NCBI GenBank assembly: GCA_900756605.1
Contig: CAAEKX010000095.1
Span: forward strand, 1 to 20,907
DNA length: 20,907 bases
Direction: 5' to 3'
Source of the DNA: Coriobacteriia bacterium
GTDB lineage: Bacteria; Actinomycetota; Coriobacteriia; Coriobacteriales; QAMH01
A model generated the notes under the pieces. It made no database searches. It was not told where the DNA came from and saw only the letters and a program-made list of their open reading frames with translations. Position 1 is the stretch's first letter, and every line of letters starts with the position of its first letter. The position numbers were made by a program, and so were the translations under genes. Positions 1-6,133 of this stretch are shown here, one piece after another.

Positions 1-96
1 GCGTGTTAGGTAGAGCGGCTCGCCTGTTTCCTCGAGCTCTTCGATCATGGCGTTCTGATTTCGGTTGAAGTCGGAAAGTGACTTGATTTGCGGCAT
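1..96 (-). CDS. Phd/YefM-type antitoxin, N-terminal part (cut by window edge)
   Basis: Only the first 32 codons are inside the window; the gene runs leftwards off position 1. The protein begins MPQIKSLSDFNRN and continues to EETGEPLYLTR, which is the typical start of Phd/YefM antitoxins (beta strand, helix with a conserved N, then a 'TGEPVYLT' strand that leads to an 'NG' turn). Members of this family bind operator DNA through this N-terminal fold and neutralise a RelE/ParE-, Doc- or PIN-type toxin through the C-terminus. A strong Shine-Dalgarno, AAGGAGGT on the minus strand at 108-101, sits 4 bp before the ATG, and a good promoter lies just upstream. The partner toxin would be expected beyond the left edge. 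Family assignment rests on the short N-terminal match, so the exact toxin partner is unknown. Confidence 0.8.
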   Translation of the reverse strand, partial: MPQIKSLSDFNRNQNAMIEELEETGEPLYLTR

Positions 97-119
97 AACG
101 ACCTCCTTAATTAACTAGG

Positions 120-148
120 AATATACTGTAAATATCATGCATAAACAA
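120..148 (-). promoter_or_regulatory. Promoter of the leftward antitoxin gene
   Basis: Read on the minus strand, TTGTTT (148-143) and TATATT (125-120) are separated by exactly 17 bp, a near-consensus sigma-70 arrangement. The predicted start of transcription falls around 110-114, next to the Shine-Dalgarno of the antitoxin gene, so the leader would be very short. Antitoxins of this class normally repress their own promoter. Confidence 0.65.
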
Positions 149-170
149 TGAGTGGTTGTTCTTGTTTACG

Positions 171-186
171 TTATAACGCGTTATAA
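171..186. promoter_or_regulatory. 16-bp perfect palindrome, possible operator
   Basis: TTATAACGCGTTATAA is a perfect 16-bp palindrome. It lies 23 bp upstream of the -35 box of the antitoxin promoter and just before the PIN-gene remnant. It could be an operator for the neighbouring antitoxin or for a lost regulator; the position upstream of the -35 box rather than over the promoter makes this uncertain. Confidence 0.4.
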
Positions 187-196
187 TTATCCTATA

Positions 197-364
197 GCTG
201 CGCTTGATTCGAATGAGCCGGATTATGAGGACGGGCTTATCCGTAGCACTGCAGAGGCTCTCCAGGTTGATGCGATTATCAGCTATGACAAGAAGGCGTT
301 TCACAAATCCTTCACCCCCAAATACACTGCCAGCGGGGCGCAGGGCCACTTCGCCGAGGGCTAA
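197..364 (+). pseudogene. 3' remnant of a PIN-domain toxin gene
   Basis: The reading frame from about 197 to the TAA at 362-364 encodes DSNEPDYEDGLIRSTAEA, then VDAIISYDKKAFHKS. This matches the C-terminal third of PIN-domain (VapC-like) ribonuclease toxins, where an acidic 'D(F/Y)EDA' helix is followed by 'aDaIvTrDkkgF'. The N-terminal two thirds, including the first catalytic aspartate, are missing: upstream codons run into the AT-rich intergenic region and show no family similarity. There is no plausible start codon with a Shine-Dalgarno. I therefore call it a decayed, 5'-truncated toxin gene. Its direction is opposite to the adjacent antitoxin, so the two are probably not an original pair. 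Confidence 0.6.
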
Positions 365-374
365 TAGGATTAGC

Positions 375-416
375 CCGTGTGGGTTGGTAAGCTGGAGGCG
401 GGATGTTTCCTCACGG
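375..416 (+). other. Leader hairpin upstream of the C1 peptidase gene
   Basis: CCGTGTGG (375-382) can pair with CCTCACGG (409-416), 7 of 8 pairs with one T-T mismatch, enclosing a 26-nt loop. It ends 26 bp before the ATG of the protease gene. I could not match it to a known riboswitch consensus, and no convincing promoter is visible in the 78 bp between the PIN remnant and the gene. Confidence 0.25.
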
Positions 417-442
417 ACCATTACGCGACAGGCAGGAGAACA

Positions 443-3400
443 ATGCGTGCGCTTCTGAAGAAATCGGCCCAATGCCTGCTTTGCGCTGCGCTGGTCATGG
501 CCTTATGTCCTGCAATGGCGTTTGCCAAGAGCGAGCCTGCTGGCCAGGGCGCAAACCCAATCATGCGGCTGTTCAAGGCGCCGGAGACCATCAGCGCAAG
601 CGGCAACTCCGCTGGCACGGGCGCGATTCCCGAGCAAACTCCCGTTTACAGCATCTACGACGCGAACTACGATGGCCTCACCGCCCAAGAAAGCATCCCG
701 CGTAGCTATAGCTCCGTCGAAAAGGGAAGGGTCACACCCGTTGGAAATCAGGGTGATCTTGGTATTTGCTGGGCATTTTCGACAATCGCGGCTGCCGAGT
801 CCTCGATTCTAAGCGAAGGGCTCGCAAGCTCGGTCGATCTCTCGGAGCGTCACCTCGCGTATTTCACCTACCATCGGCAAGCTGACCCCCTTGGCGGGAC
901 AAAGGGGGATTCGGCTAAGGCTACGTATGCTGGATATTTGCAGGCGTTTGCGGGTGCGAGCGACCTGTATCTTGCCTCGGGCGGAAACAACGAGATCACC
1001 CTTCACGCACTTGCATCGTGGACTGGAGCCGCCAATGAGGGCAGCGCTTCCTTCAGCGAACTCCTTAATCGCTATGAATCGATTGACCGGACATTGCCCG
1101 AAGAGCAGCGAAAGGCTGCCGTGGAGAAGTTCCTCACCGACACGGCGCTCGACAGCTCCCTTGCCTACGATGACTCCTACCATCTGGAAAACGGCTACAT
1201 GATTGCCATGGAGGACAGGAACGATGTCAAGCAGGCGATCATGAAGTACGGCGCCGCTGCTACGCTGATCAACTCGAATCAATCCCCGCAGTACTTCAAT
1301 TCCGAGCACAGCGCTTACTACAATTACGAATCTCAGGATACCGACCATGACATTGCCGTTGTCGGTTGGGATGATGACTTCAGCGTCAATAACTTCGGAC
1401 TTGATGACGGATGGGATGGCACGGCGGCCACCTCGGCGCCCTTGATTTCAGCCGATGAGTCCAAGGATGTGACATTTGATTCCCATGGCATCGCGTGGGT
1501 GAGGTTTGAGCCGGCTACCTCTGGGTTTTACGACGTCTCCTGCATGGCTTCGCAGGGAAGCCCGCAGAGCAACATCACCGAAACTGTGTACAGGCTGGAT
1601 GGCCAAGGAGGAAATCCGTTATGGGTAAACAAGGCGGTCAACGGGATGGACTCGACCTGTTTTCTCGAAAAGGGCACGACATATTACGTCAAGCTGACGA
1701 GAGAATACGGTAACGCGACGGACTGTGCGGCGCGCATCTCTCCCACGCCTGCTGATACCTCCATGCCCGATTCCGTGACGCAAATTCCAAACGGCCAGAA
1801 GGTTGCCGTGCCCGCTCCCGATGCGAGCGGCCACAGGTGGCTTTCGTTCACGCCGACAGAGAGCGGCTCCTACACGCTAGGTCCCGATCCGTGGGATGAG
1901 TCTTTCGAGATGACGCTGTATTGCGCGACAATCGATGGCGGGCTGCTGCAGCGGACGTGGGTTGCCGCGGGCAACACCATATCTCTCAAAGCCGGGCAGA
2001 CGTATTACCTGCGCTGTGATGGAGGCGCGGACACGGTGACCTCTCTATCCGTGGACCTTTTCAAGGCCGACGGCACCGTAAGCGCAGACCCTCGCTTTCC
2101 CGGGTTTGACTGCGCCACGACAAGACCATCATCGAATGGCGCCTGGCTGTGCAAGAACAGCTGGGGAACGAACTTTGGCGAAGACGGTTATTTCTGGATT
2201 TCCTATGAGGACGCCTGTCTCAACAGGCCCGATTCGAGGGTGTATGCCTATGACATGGCGAAGGCCGACAACTACGACAACAACTACCAGTACGATGGTT
2301 CGCCGGCGCCGTTCTACAACACTCTGCCTTCCGGCGGCAGTATCGCCAACGTGTTTACGGCAAAGGCCAACGCGCAAGGCGGTGAAGAGCTGAAGGCGGT
2401 TTCGCTTGCCATCTATGACGTCAACGTTGACTACTCTATCCAGATATACGTGAATCCAAGCGACTCGGACGACCCTACGAGCGGCTCGCCGGTTCTTGCG
2501 ACGCCAGCGCAAGGGCGGCTCACTTACGGAGGATTTCACACCATCGAGTTGCCGAGCAGCATCCCGCTATCCCAGGGAGCGAGGTATTCGGTGGTCGCCA
2601 CCCTCTCTCATGCGGATGGTTCGGGCATAAACTATGCGGTCGACACAAGTGGCGGCATCGGATTTGCAAGCTTCACGAGTGAGTGCCTGGAGGGACAGAG
2701 CTTCTCGCTGGATCCGCAAGCTGCGGCATGGCATGACCTATCACAGGTCATTCAAGGTGAGGGAGAGACGTCTGGTAGGACCGCACGCATCAAGGCGTTT
2801 ACGGATAATACGGATAAGCCCCAAACGCTCAGCATTCCCATTTCGAGTGCCGATGTCCAGGTGACGGGGGTAAATGAATCGCAGAAGCCGGTCGTCTCCG
2901 TTTCCTACGGTGGAGTCACCTTGTCCGAGGGAAGGCATTATTCGATGGCTTCCCAGTATGATTCGAAAAGTGGTCTCATCACGATAGACGTGACGGGGTT
3001 GGGCGTTTACTCGGGCACCAAGACCGTCACGTACCAGAGCACGCCTGCTGAGCCAGTTGACCCTACGCCGGATGATCCCAAGCCCGACGACCCGGGCACC
3101 GATCCCAAACCCGATGACCCTGGTGCCGCCGATCCCGATCCCGTCTCCACCCAGGCCATGTACCGCCTCTACAACCCCAACTCCGGCGAGCACTTCTACA
3201 CGGCCTCGACCGTCGAGCGCGACGCGGTCATAGCCGCCGGCTGGAACGACGAGGGCATCGGCTGGACGGCCCCCACGGAGGGCATCCAGGTGTACCGCCT
3301 CTACAACTCCTTCGCCGGAGAGCACCACTACACGACCTCGCCCGAGGAGCGAGACATGCTGGTGGGCGTGGGCTGGACCTGGGAGGAGGGTGGCTGGTTC

Positions 3401-3559
3401 TCGGATCCCGACGAATCCGTCCCCCTGTACCGCGCCTACAACCCCAACGCCTTCGCCAACAACCACCACTACACCACCGACCGCGGCGAGTTCGAGACGC
3501 TGCTGTCTCTGGGCTGGCAGGACGAGGGCATCGGCTGGCACGGTGTGAGTGCCGGTTAA
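443..3559 (+). CDS. Secreted C1 (papain-like) cysteine peptidase with lectin-like domain and DUF5648 repeats
   Basis: The product has 1038 residues. The ATG at 443 is chosen because AGGAG (434-438) precedes it and a signal peptide follows at once (MRALLKKSAQ, hydrophobic core, cleavage near AMAFA-K29). Papain-family catalytic residues are visible: oxyanion Gln103 and nucleophile Cys109 in GNQGDLGICWAF, His302 in DHDIAVVGWD, and Asn572 in CKNSWG. His and Asn are 270 residues apart; about 240 residues (roughly 318-557) forming two beta-sandwich-like modules sit between them. A lectin-like domain found in bacterial C1 peptidases follows at about 605-800, then a beta-rich module (about 815-868), an Asp/Pro-rich linker (870-904) and three DUF5648-type repeats (905-1038: YRLYNPNSGEHFYT and variants). 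It probably digests extracellular protein or mucin-associated substrates; substrate is unknown. No sortase signal or terminal membrane anchor is seen. The 3' repeat part has a clearly higher GC3 than the 5' part. Confidence 0.9.
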   Translation: MRALLKKSAQCLLCAALVMALCPAMAFAKSEPAGQGANPIMRLFKAPETISASGNSAGTGAIPEQTPVYSIYDANYDGLTAQESIPRSYSSVEKGRVTPVGNQGDLGICWAFSTIAAAESSILSEGLASSVDLSERHLAYFTYHRQADPLGGTKGDSAKATYAGYLQAFAGASDLYLASGGNNEITLHALASWTGAANEGSASFSELLNRYESIDRTLPEEQRKAAVEKFLTDTALDSSLAYDDSYHLENGYMIAMEDRNDVKQAIMKYGAAATLINSNQSPQYFNSEHSAYYNYESQDTDHDIAVVGWDDDFSVNNFGLDDGWDGTAATSAPLISADESKDVTFDSHGIAWVRFEPATSGFYDVSCMASQGSPQSNITETVYRLDGQGGNPLWVNKAVNGMDSTCFLEKGTTYYVKLTREYGNATDCAARISPTPADTSMPDSVTQIPNGQKVAVPAPDASGHRWLSFTPTESGSYTLGPDPWDESFEMTLYCATIDGGLLQRTWVAAGNTISLKAGQTYYLRCDGGADTVTSLSVDLFKADGTVSADPRFPGFDCATTRPSSNGAWLCKNSWGTNFGEDGYFWISYEDACLNRPDSRVYAYDMAKADNYDNNYQYDGSPAPFYNTLPSGGSIANVFTAKANAQGGEELKAVSLAIYDVNVDYSIQIYVNPSDSDDPTSGSPVLATPAQGRLTYGGFHTIELPSSIPLSQGARYSVVATLSHADGSGINYAVDTSGGIGFASFTSECLEGQSFSLDPQAAAWHDLSQVIQGEGETSGRTARIKAFTDNTDKPQTLSIPISSADVQVTGVNESQKPVVSVSYGGVTLSEGRHYSMASQYDSKSGLITIDVTGLGVYSGTKTVTYQSTPAEPVDPTPDDPKPDDPGTDPKPDDPGAADPDPVSTQAMYRLYNPNSGEHFYTASTVERDAVIAAGWNDEGIGWTAPTEGIQVYRLYNSFAGEHHYTTSPEERDMLVGVGWTWEEGGWFSDPDESVPLYRAYNPNAFANNHHYTTDRGEFETLLSLGWQDEGIGWHGVSAG

Positions 3560-3620
3560 GTGTCCAGTCTGCGACCAGTTTTGCTCCCTCGCAAAAAACC
3601 ATCGCACGTTCCTCATAATC

Positions 3621-3629
3621 TGCTAGAAT
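3621..3629 (+). promoter_or_regulatory. Extended -10 element before the tRNA-Pro remnant
   Basis: TGCTAGAAT fits an extended -10 (TGn-TAGAAT) and lies 15 bp before the tRNA 5' end, the usual distance for a stable-RNA promoter. No good -35 box is found 17 bp upstream (ATCGCA). Confidence 0.4.
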
Positions 3630-3644
3630 CAATCACCGCGCATT

Positions 3645-3703
3645 CGGGATGTGGCTCAGCTTGGTAGAGCGCTCGCTTCGGGACGCAGAGGCCGCAGGTT
3701 CAA
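3645..3703 (+). pseudogene. Broken tRNA-Pro(CGG) gene, 3' end missing
   Basis: From CGGGATG at 3645 the sequence follows a bacterial tRNA-Pro: acceptor 5' strand, D-arm GCTC/GAGC with AGCTTGGTA loop, anticodon loop TTCGGGA (anticodon CGG with G37), variable region, and the start of the T-arm GCAGGTTCAA. It then departs from any tRNA: instead of ATCCTG...CATCCCG it runs into CCAAAAATCCTCTTACAAAAG. The acceptor 3' strand and CCA-adjacent bases are absent. The anticodon stem is also damaged: 5' CTCGC faces 3' CGCAG, giving three central mismatches where CTGCG would pair fully. This is therefore a non-functional relic, and a plausible old integration or recombination junction for the conjugative element to its right. 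Confidence 0.7.
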
Positions 3704-3811
3704 CCAAAAATCCTCTTACAAAAGACAAAAAAATGTGAATAGCACAAATATGAATGTCTACCTGCAATAACTACCTACTGAACACACCTTTCTGAATAAT
3801 CGCATTTCCTC
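3704..3811. other. AT-rich stretch next to the iterons
   Basis: Directly after the tRNA remnant the composition falls sharply, with A-rich runs (ACAAAAGACAAAAAAATG, GAATAGCACAAATATGAATG), against GC-rich neighbours on both sides. No gene is visible. Its position abutting the four direct repeats is what one expects of a DNA-unwinding element in an iteron-type origin; this is an inference from layout only. Confidence 0.4.
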
Positions 3812-3854
3812 GTGACCACCTTGTGACCACCCAGGTGACCACCTTGTGACCACC
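3812..3854 (+). repeat. Four direct GTGACCACC iterons
   Basis: The 9-mer GTGACCACC occurs at 3812-3820, 3823-3831, 3835-3843 and 3846-3854, start-to-start 11, 12 and 11 bp, i.e. about one helical turn. The array is also two copies of a 20-bp double unit separated by CAG (3812-3831 and 3835-3854). Such helically phased direct repeats are typical of Rep-protein iterons or parS/oriT-type binding arrays. Confidence 0.75.
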
Positions 3855-3907
3855 TGAATTGGATTGTACAACACGCGGACAAAAGCATGCTCATGAGGTT
3901 TTCCACA

Positions 3908-4040
3908 GTTGGTGTCGCTAGGACGAAACCAACCCTCGCAAAGGTGCCGCCACGCCGATAGCAACGCTTCGCTCTGGCGATACCTATGCTTTCGCTGAAG
4001 CGATACCAACGCCCTTCGTTGCTGTCGCACTGGCGATACC
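3908..4040. repeat. Array of five phased palindromes (TCGC-N4-GCGA-tACC)
   Basis: Five related elements share the core TCGC-N4-GCGA usually followed by (T/A)ACC. Core starts are 3915 (arms GTTGGT...ACCAAC, 3908-3933), 3947 (degenerate CCGC-CACG-CCGA), 3969 (TCGC-TCTG-GCGATACC), 3992 (TCGC-TGAA-GCGATACC) and 4025 (TCGC-ACTG-GCGATACC). Spacings are 32, 22, 23 and 33 bp, close to multiples of 11 bp, so all sites would face one side of the helix. A further inverted repeat GTTTGA/TCAAAC (4041-4046/4059-4064) abuts the last element. The array starts 54 bp after the iterons and is non-coding. The likely reader is one of the DNA-binding proteins encoded just downstream. Confidence 0.65.
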
Positions 4041-4249
4041 GTTTGAAAAGAAAAACACTCAAACCTGAAAAAGAAAAAGCGACCAGAAAGCGATCTCCGG
4101 TTGTTGCAGGAGCGTGCCTTTATCCACGCGATTTCAGGATATCCCAAGCACATTTGCGAATCTCCGCAATTCGTTTTCGCATTCCCAAAGAAGTCTGGCA
4201 GCGCGGGAAGAACCTGCATAGCATGGCGAGCCAGACGATAGGAGGAGCC

Positions 4250-4483
4250 ATGGGAAGTGCTGAGAGCCTGATAAACACAAGCGAGAGCAGGACCATCACG
4301 GCCAAAGAGGCGGCAGTGATGCTCGGGGTGTCGCAATCCACGATCTATCGGATGTTCAATTCCGGAGAGCTCGTCTCATTCAAGGTGAGGAACGCAAGGC
4401 GCACCTCCACGGCGGCATGCGAGGACTACATTCGCAGGCAACAGGCACGTGAGGCGACGCTATGCCGAATCCGCAGGGGTTAG
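4250..4483 (+). CDS. Excisionase-like helix-turn-helix DNA-binding protein
   Basis: The product is 77 residues. Residues 16-63 (TITAKEAAVMLGVSQSTIYRMF, then NSGELVSFKV and RNARRTSTAACEDYIRRQQ) match the helix-turn-helix 17 / MerR-like excisionase domain: recognition helix near 28-37, a short beta wing at 41-52, and a terminal 'EDYI' helix. The ATG at 4250 is preferred over an upstream in-frame ATG at 4223 because GGAGG (4241-4245) precedes it. Proteins of this type act as recombination directionality factors (Xis) or as small transcription regulators in integrative elements. It overlaps the next gene by 22 bp, so they are probably co-translated. It is the first gene after the iteron and palindrome region, which it may bind. 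Whether it is an Xis or a regulator cannot be decided from sequence alone. Confidence 0.8.
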   Translation: MGSAESLINTSESRTITAKEAAVMLGVSQSTIYRMFNSGELVSFKVRNARRTSTAACEDYIRRQQAREATLCRIRRG

Positions 4484-4857
4484 GGGGACGAGGCAAAGAT
4501 GGCATCAGATACCAGAGCGGACGCTTCGCTACGGTACCGGCAAGCCTCATCGAATTCCTCGTTCGCGTGAGAGTCGGCAGGAACGGAATGGCAGTCATCA
4601 TGTCCCTTTGCCGCTATGTCAAGCCAGATGGGACCTTCGGCAGGATATCAAGAGAGAAAATGTCTTACGAGACGGCGATGACGCCCACCCAAGTGTCGCG
4701 CGGCATGGCAGAGCTCAAGGAGAAGCTCGTCATCGAGCCCGTGCCGCGGATGTCGCTCGATGGCAGGTGGCGACCAGATAGGTCTAACTTCGGGCACGTC
4801 GCCACCTACCGCTTCACCAAGGAGGCATGGAGCTACATCACAAACGACATCCTGTAG
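4462..4857 (+). CDS. RepL-like winged-helix protein (possible replication initiator)
   Basis: The product is 131 residues and starts at the ATG at 4462, inside the end of the preceding gene, with GAGG (4451-4454) upstream. Residues about 40-92 (GRNGMAVIMSLCRYV, then ISREKMSYETAMTPTQVSRGMAELKEK) form the helical pattern of a winged helix like that of RepL/Firmicute plasmid initiators: a helix, a 'DG.FGRIS' strand, then a recognition helix TPTQVSRGMAEL. The following strands IEPVPR and ATYRFTK would form the wing. In plasmids and replicating integrative elements such proteins bind iterons and start replication. The nearby four-iteron array with AT-rich flank supports this reading. The family link is a structural guess; a general transcription regulator is the main alternative. 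Confidence 0.6.
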   Translation: MPNPQGLGGRGKDGIRYQSGRFATVPASLIEFLVRVRVGRNGMAVIMSLCRYVKPDGTFGRISREKMSYETAMTPTQVSRGMAELKEKLVIEPVPRMSLDGRWRPDRSNFGHVATYRFTKEAWSYITNDIL

Positions 4858-5261
4858 CGTTTAGAGTTTGGATTTGCACAGCATGATGGAAAAGCGACAA
4901 TACGAGGCGATGCCGACCCTACCCTCGAAGGGATCGAGGATGCAACCAGATGGTTAACTGCTGCCGATACGCCAACACCTTTTCCCAACTTCTGCTCTTA
5001 CAGGGCGCAGCCCGCCTCATCCCCATGTTCGTCTATTGCGATCAAAGCAAAGAATACGGATATGGAGATGGCCTCGCCCTTACCCGTCGCATTCCAACAA
5101 GGAGATTCAGATTGCCTTAACTGTACTTTCGGAATCCTCAAACCGGATTTCGACTTCCAAAACTGCTGTTCAATCGAGCCCTTCGCACTGATAGCCTCGC
5201 AAGGAACCGACTGCAAGGGATCTCGGCGTTGGCCATTTCCTCTCATATCGAAGGAGCAGGC
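4858..5261. other. 404-bp region without a convincing gene
   Basis: No frame here combines a start, ribosome site and plausible protein. A small hairpin, CCTCGA/TCGAGG with loop AGGGA, sits at 4923-4939. A string at 4960-4980 (CTGCCGATACGCCAACACC) loosely resembles the palindromes at 3908-4040. The region separates the xis/rep-like pair from the XRE regulator and probably holds the promoter of the downstream operon, but no clear -35/-10 pair was found. Confidence 0.4.
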
Positions 5262-5558
5262 ATGGACAACGATGAAGATGCAAGAATAGACAGGACCGAC
5301 ACTCTCCTCGCATGCATCAGAAACGCCGTGACCAGGAGCTACCGCGAAAGCGGGCTCATGCAAAAGGCCATATCGAAGAGGACGGGCATCAAGCCATCCC
5401 AGCTCAGCTTGCTGCTTGGCGGCAAGCGCGCGATATTCGCCGATGAGCTCATTCTCCTGATAGTGGCGCTTGAGATCCCCTTGCCGGAGGTGTTCGGACC
5501 CGAATTGTGGCGGGAATACGAACGGAAGATGGCGGCAAGGGATAGGAAAAGCTACTGA
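5262..5558 (+). CDS. XRE-type helix-turn-helix regulator
   Basis: The 98-residue product carries a Cro/C1-type helix-turn-helix at about 32-56 (LMQKAISKRTGIKPSQLSLL, then GGKRAIFADELILLIVALEI). The order is helix 2 'QKAISKRTGI', turn, recognition helix 'KPSQLSLLLGGKR' and the capping helix 'DELILLIVAL', all typical of the family. The ATG at 5262 is preceded by AAGGAG (5251-5256) at 5 bp; upstream in-frame codons lack a ribosome site. A repressor or activator of the conjugation operon is the natural role, since it is the first gene of the run that leads into the transfer genes. The next gene starts 2 bp after its stop. It is a candidate binder of the phased palindromes at 3908-4040. Confidence 0.8.
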   Translation: MDNDEDARIDRTDTLLACIRNAVTRSYRESGLMQKAISKRTGIKPSQLSLLLGGKRAIFADELILLIVALEIPLPEVFGPELWREYERKMAARDRKSY

Positions 5559-5560
5559 GA

Positions 5561-6046
5561 ATGGAGCGAGCAGCGGACATCGCAGGCCTTCGAGCCTTGG
5601 GCGAAGAGGAGAAGCTTCCGCTTGTCCTTTCGTGCCTCAAGAACCGATGGCTCGCCCGCGGCATATCGCCCGACCGACGAAACGCAACCCCAACAAAGGA
5701 TTTTTCCTTATACAACTCGGATTCCTTGGACGCACTATTCGAGTATTTCCGCTCGGGACCTTATGCGATCAGAGAAGGCGTGATCTTCGAGCGTCTGGCA
5801 TTCGTGCAGCAGGTCGACATGGGAGACGAGTGGCTCGTGCTCAAGCGCGAGTTCGACGAGGAGTCAGGAGAGGCGTTCTGGATCCCCTTCGAGAGCTACT
5901 CGCTTGAATCCATCGTCAAGAGCAAGGCGCGCTTCGAGTGCGCGGTATCCGCTCTATTGGACGCCGACCCGTACGACATCGCCGCGATTTTCGCCGATGG
6001 CGGAAACGCTTCCCGCAGACAGAGACAATGCAGAACCACCTCCTAG
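5561..6046 (+). CDS. Hypothetical protein of the conjugative element
   Basis: I do not recognise this 161-residue protein. It begins at the ATG at 5561, 2 bp after the stop of the XRE gene, with no strong Shine-Dalgarno, so translation is probably coupled. The sequence is soluble, acidic and mixed alpha/beta: a helical N-terminus (MERAADIAGLRALGEEEKLP), a middle with alternating strands (REGVIFERLAFVQQVDMG, DEWLVLKREF) and a helical C-terminus (KARFECAVSALLDADPYDIAAIF) ending in a basic tail (SRRQRQCRTTS). No signal peptide, membrane segment or metal motif is seen. Codon use matches the tra genes downstream, and conserved position between a regulator and the PcfB/VirD4 pair suggests a role in control or DNA processing, but this is only context. 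Confidence 0.65.
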   Translation: MERAADIAGLRALGEEEKLPLVLSCLKNRWLARGISPDRRNATPTKDFSLYNSDSLDALFEYFRSGPYAIREGVIFERLAFVQQVDMGDEWLVLKREFDEESGEAFWIPFESYSLESIVKSKARFECAVSALLDADPYDIAAIFADGGNASRRQRQCRTTS

Positions 6047-6095
6047 CAGGCAACGCGGCTTGCTGGGAGGTATCTGTATTTGGAGGCTGTCGATC

Positions 6096-6115
6096 AAGGG
6101 GTGCAAAAGCCCCTT
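6096..6115 (+). other. Hairpin just upstream of the PcfB-like gene
   Basis: AAGGGG (6096-6101) and CCCCTT (6110-6115) form a 6-bp stem with an 8-nt loop. It ends 2 bp before the AGGAAG of the downstream ribosome site and has no T-run, so it is not a terminator; it could shape translation initiation of the next gene or stabilise an RNA end. Confidence 0.35.
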
Positions 6116-6133
6116 AGCAGGAAGTGGGGCATC

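Noticed and set aside
375..442. Leader of the protease gene as a c-di-GMP or other known riboswitch
   Set aside because: None of the conserved c-di-GMP-I blocks could be aligned; only a simple imperfect hairpin is present.
3579..3596. TTTTGC/GCAAAA inverted repeat after the protease gene as a terminator
   Set aside because: The stem is only 6 bp and A/T-rich, and it is followed by A residues and not a T-run on the + strand; on the - strand no gene ends there.
2741..3616. 291-codon - strand frame opposite the DUF5648 tail
   Set aside because: It is Val/Gly/Arg-rich sequence typical of the antisense of GC-rich genes and has no start context.
3812..3854. GTGACCACC repeats as a CRISPR array
   Set aside because: The repeats are 9 bp with 2-3 bp between them; there are no spacers and no cas genes.
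5062..5289. 75-codon frame on the + strand upstream of the XRE gene
   Set aside because: It lacks a ribosome site, its composition is unlike neighbouring genes, it resembles no family, and it overlaps the well-supported XRE start.
4998..5363. 121-codon frame on the - strand across the gap and the XRE gene
   Set aside because: It runs antisense through the start of a clear gene, has no ribosome site and no recognisable protein features.
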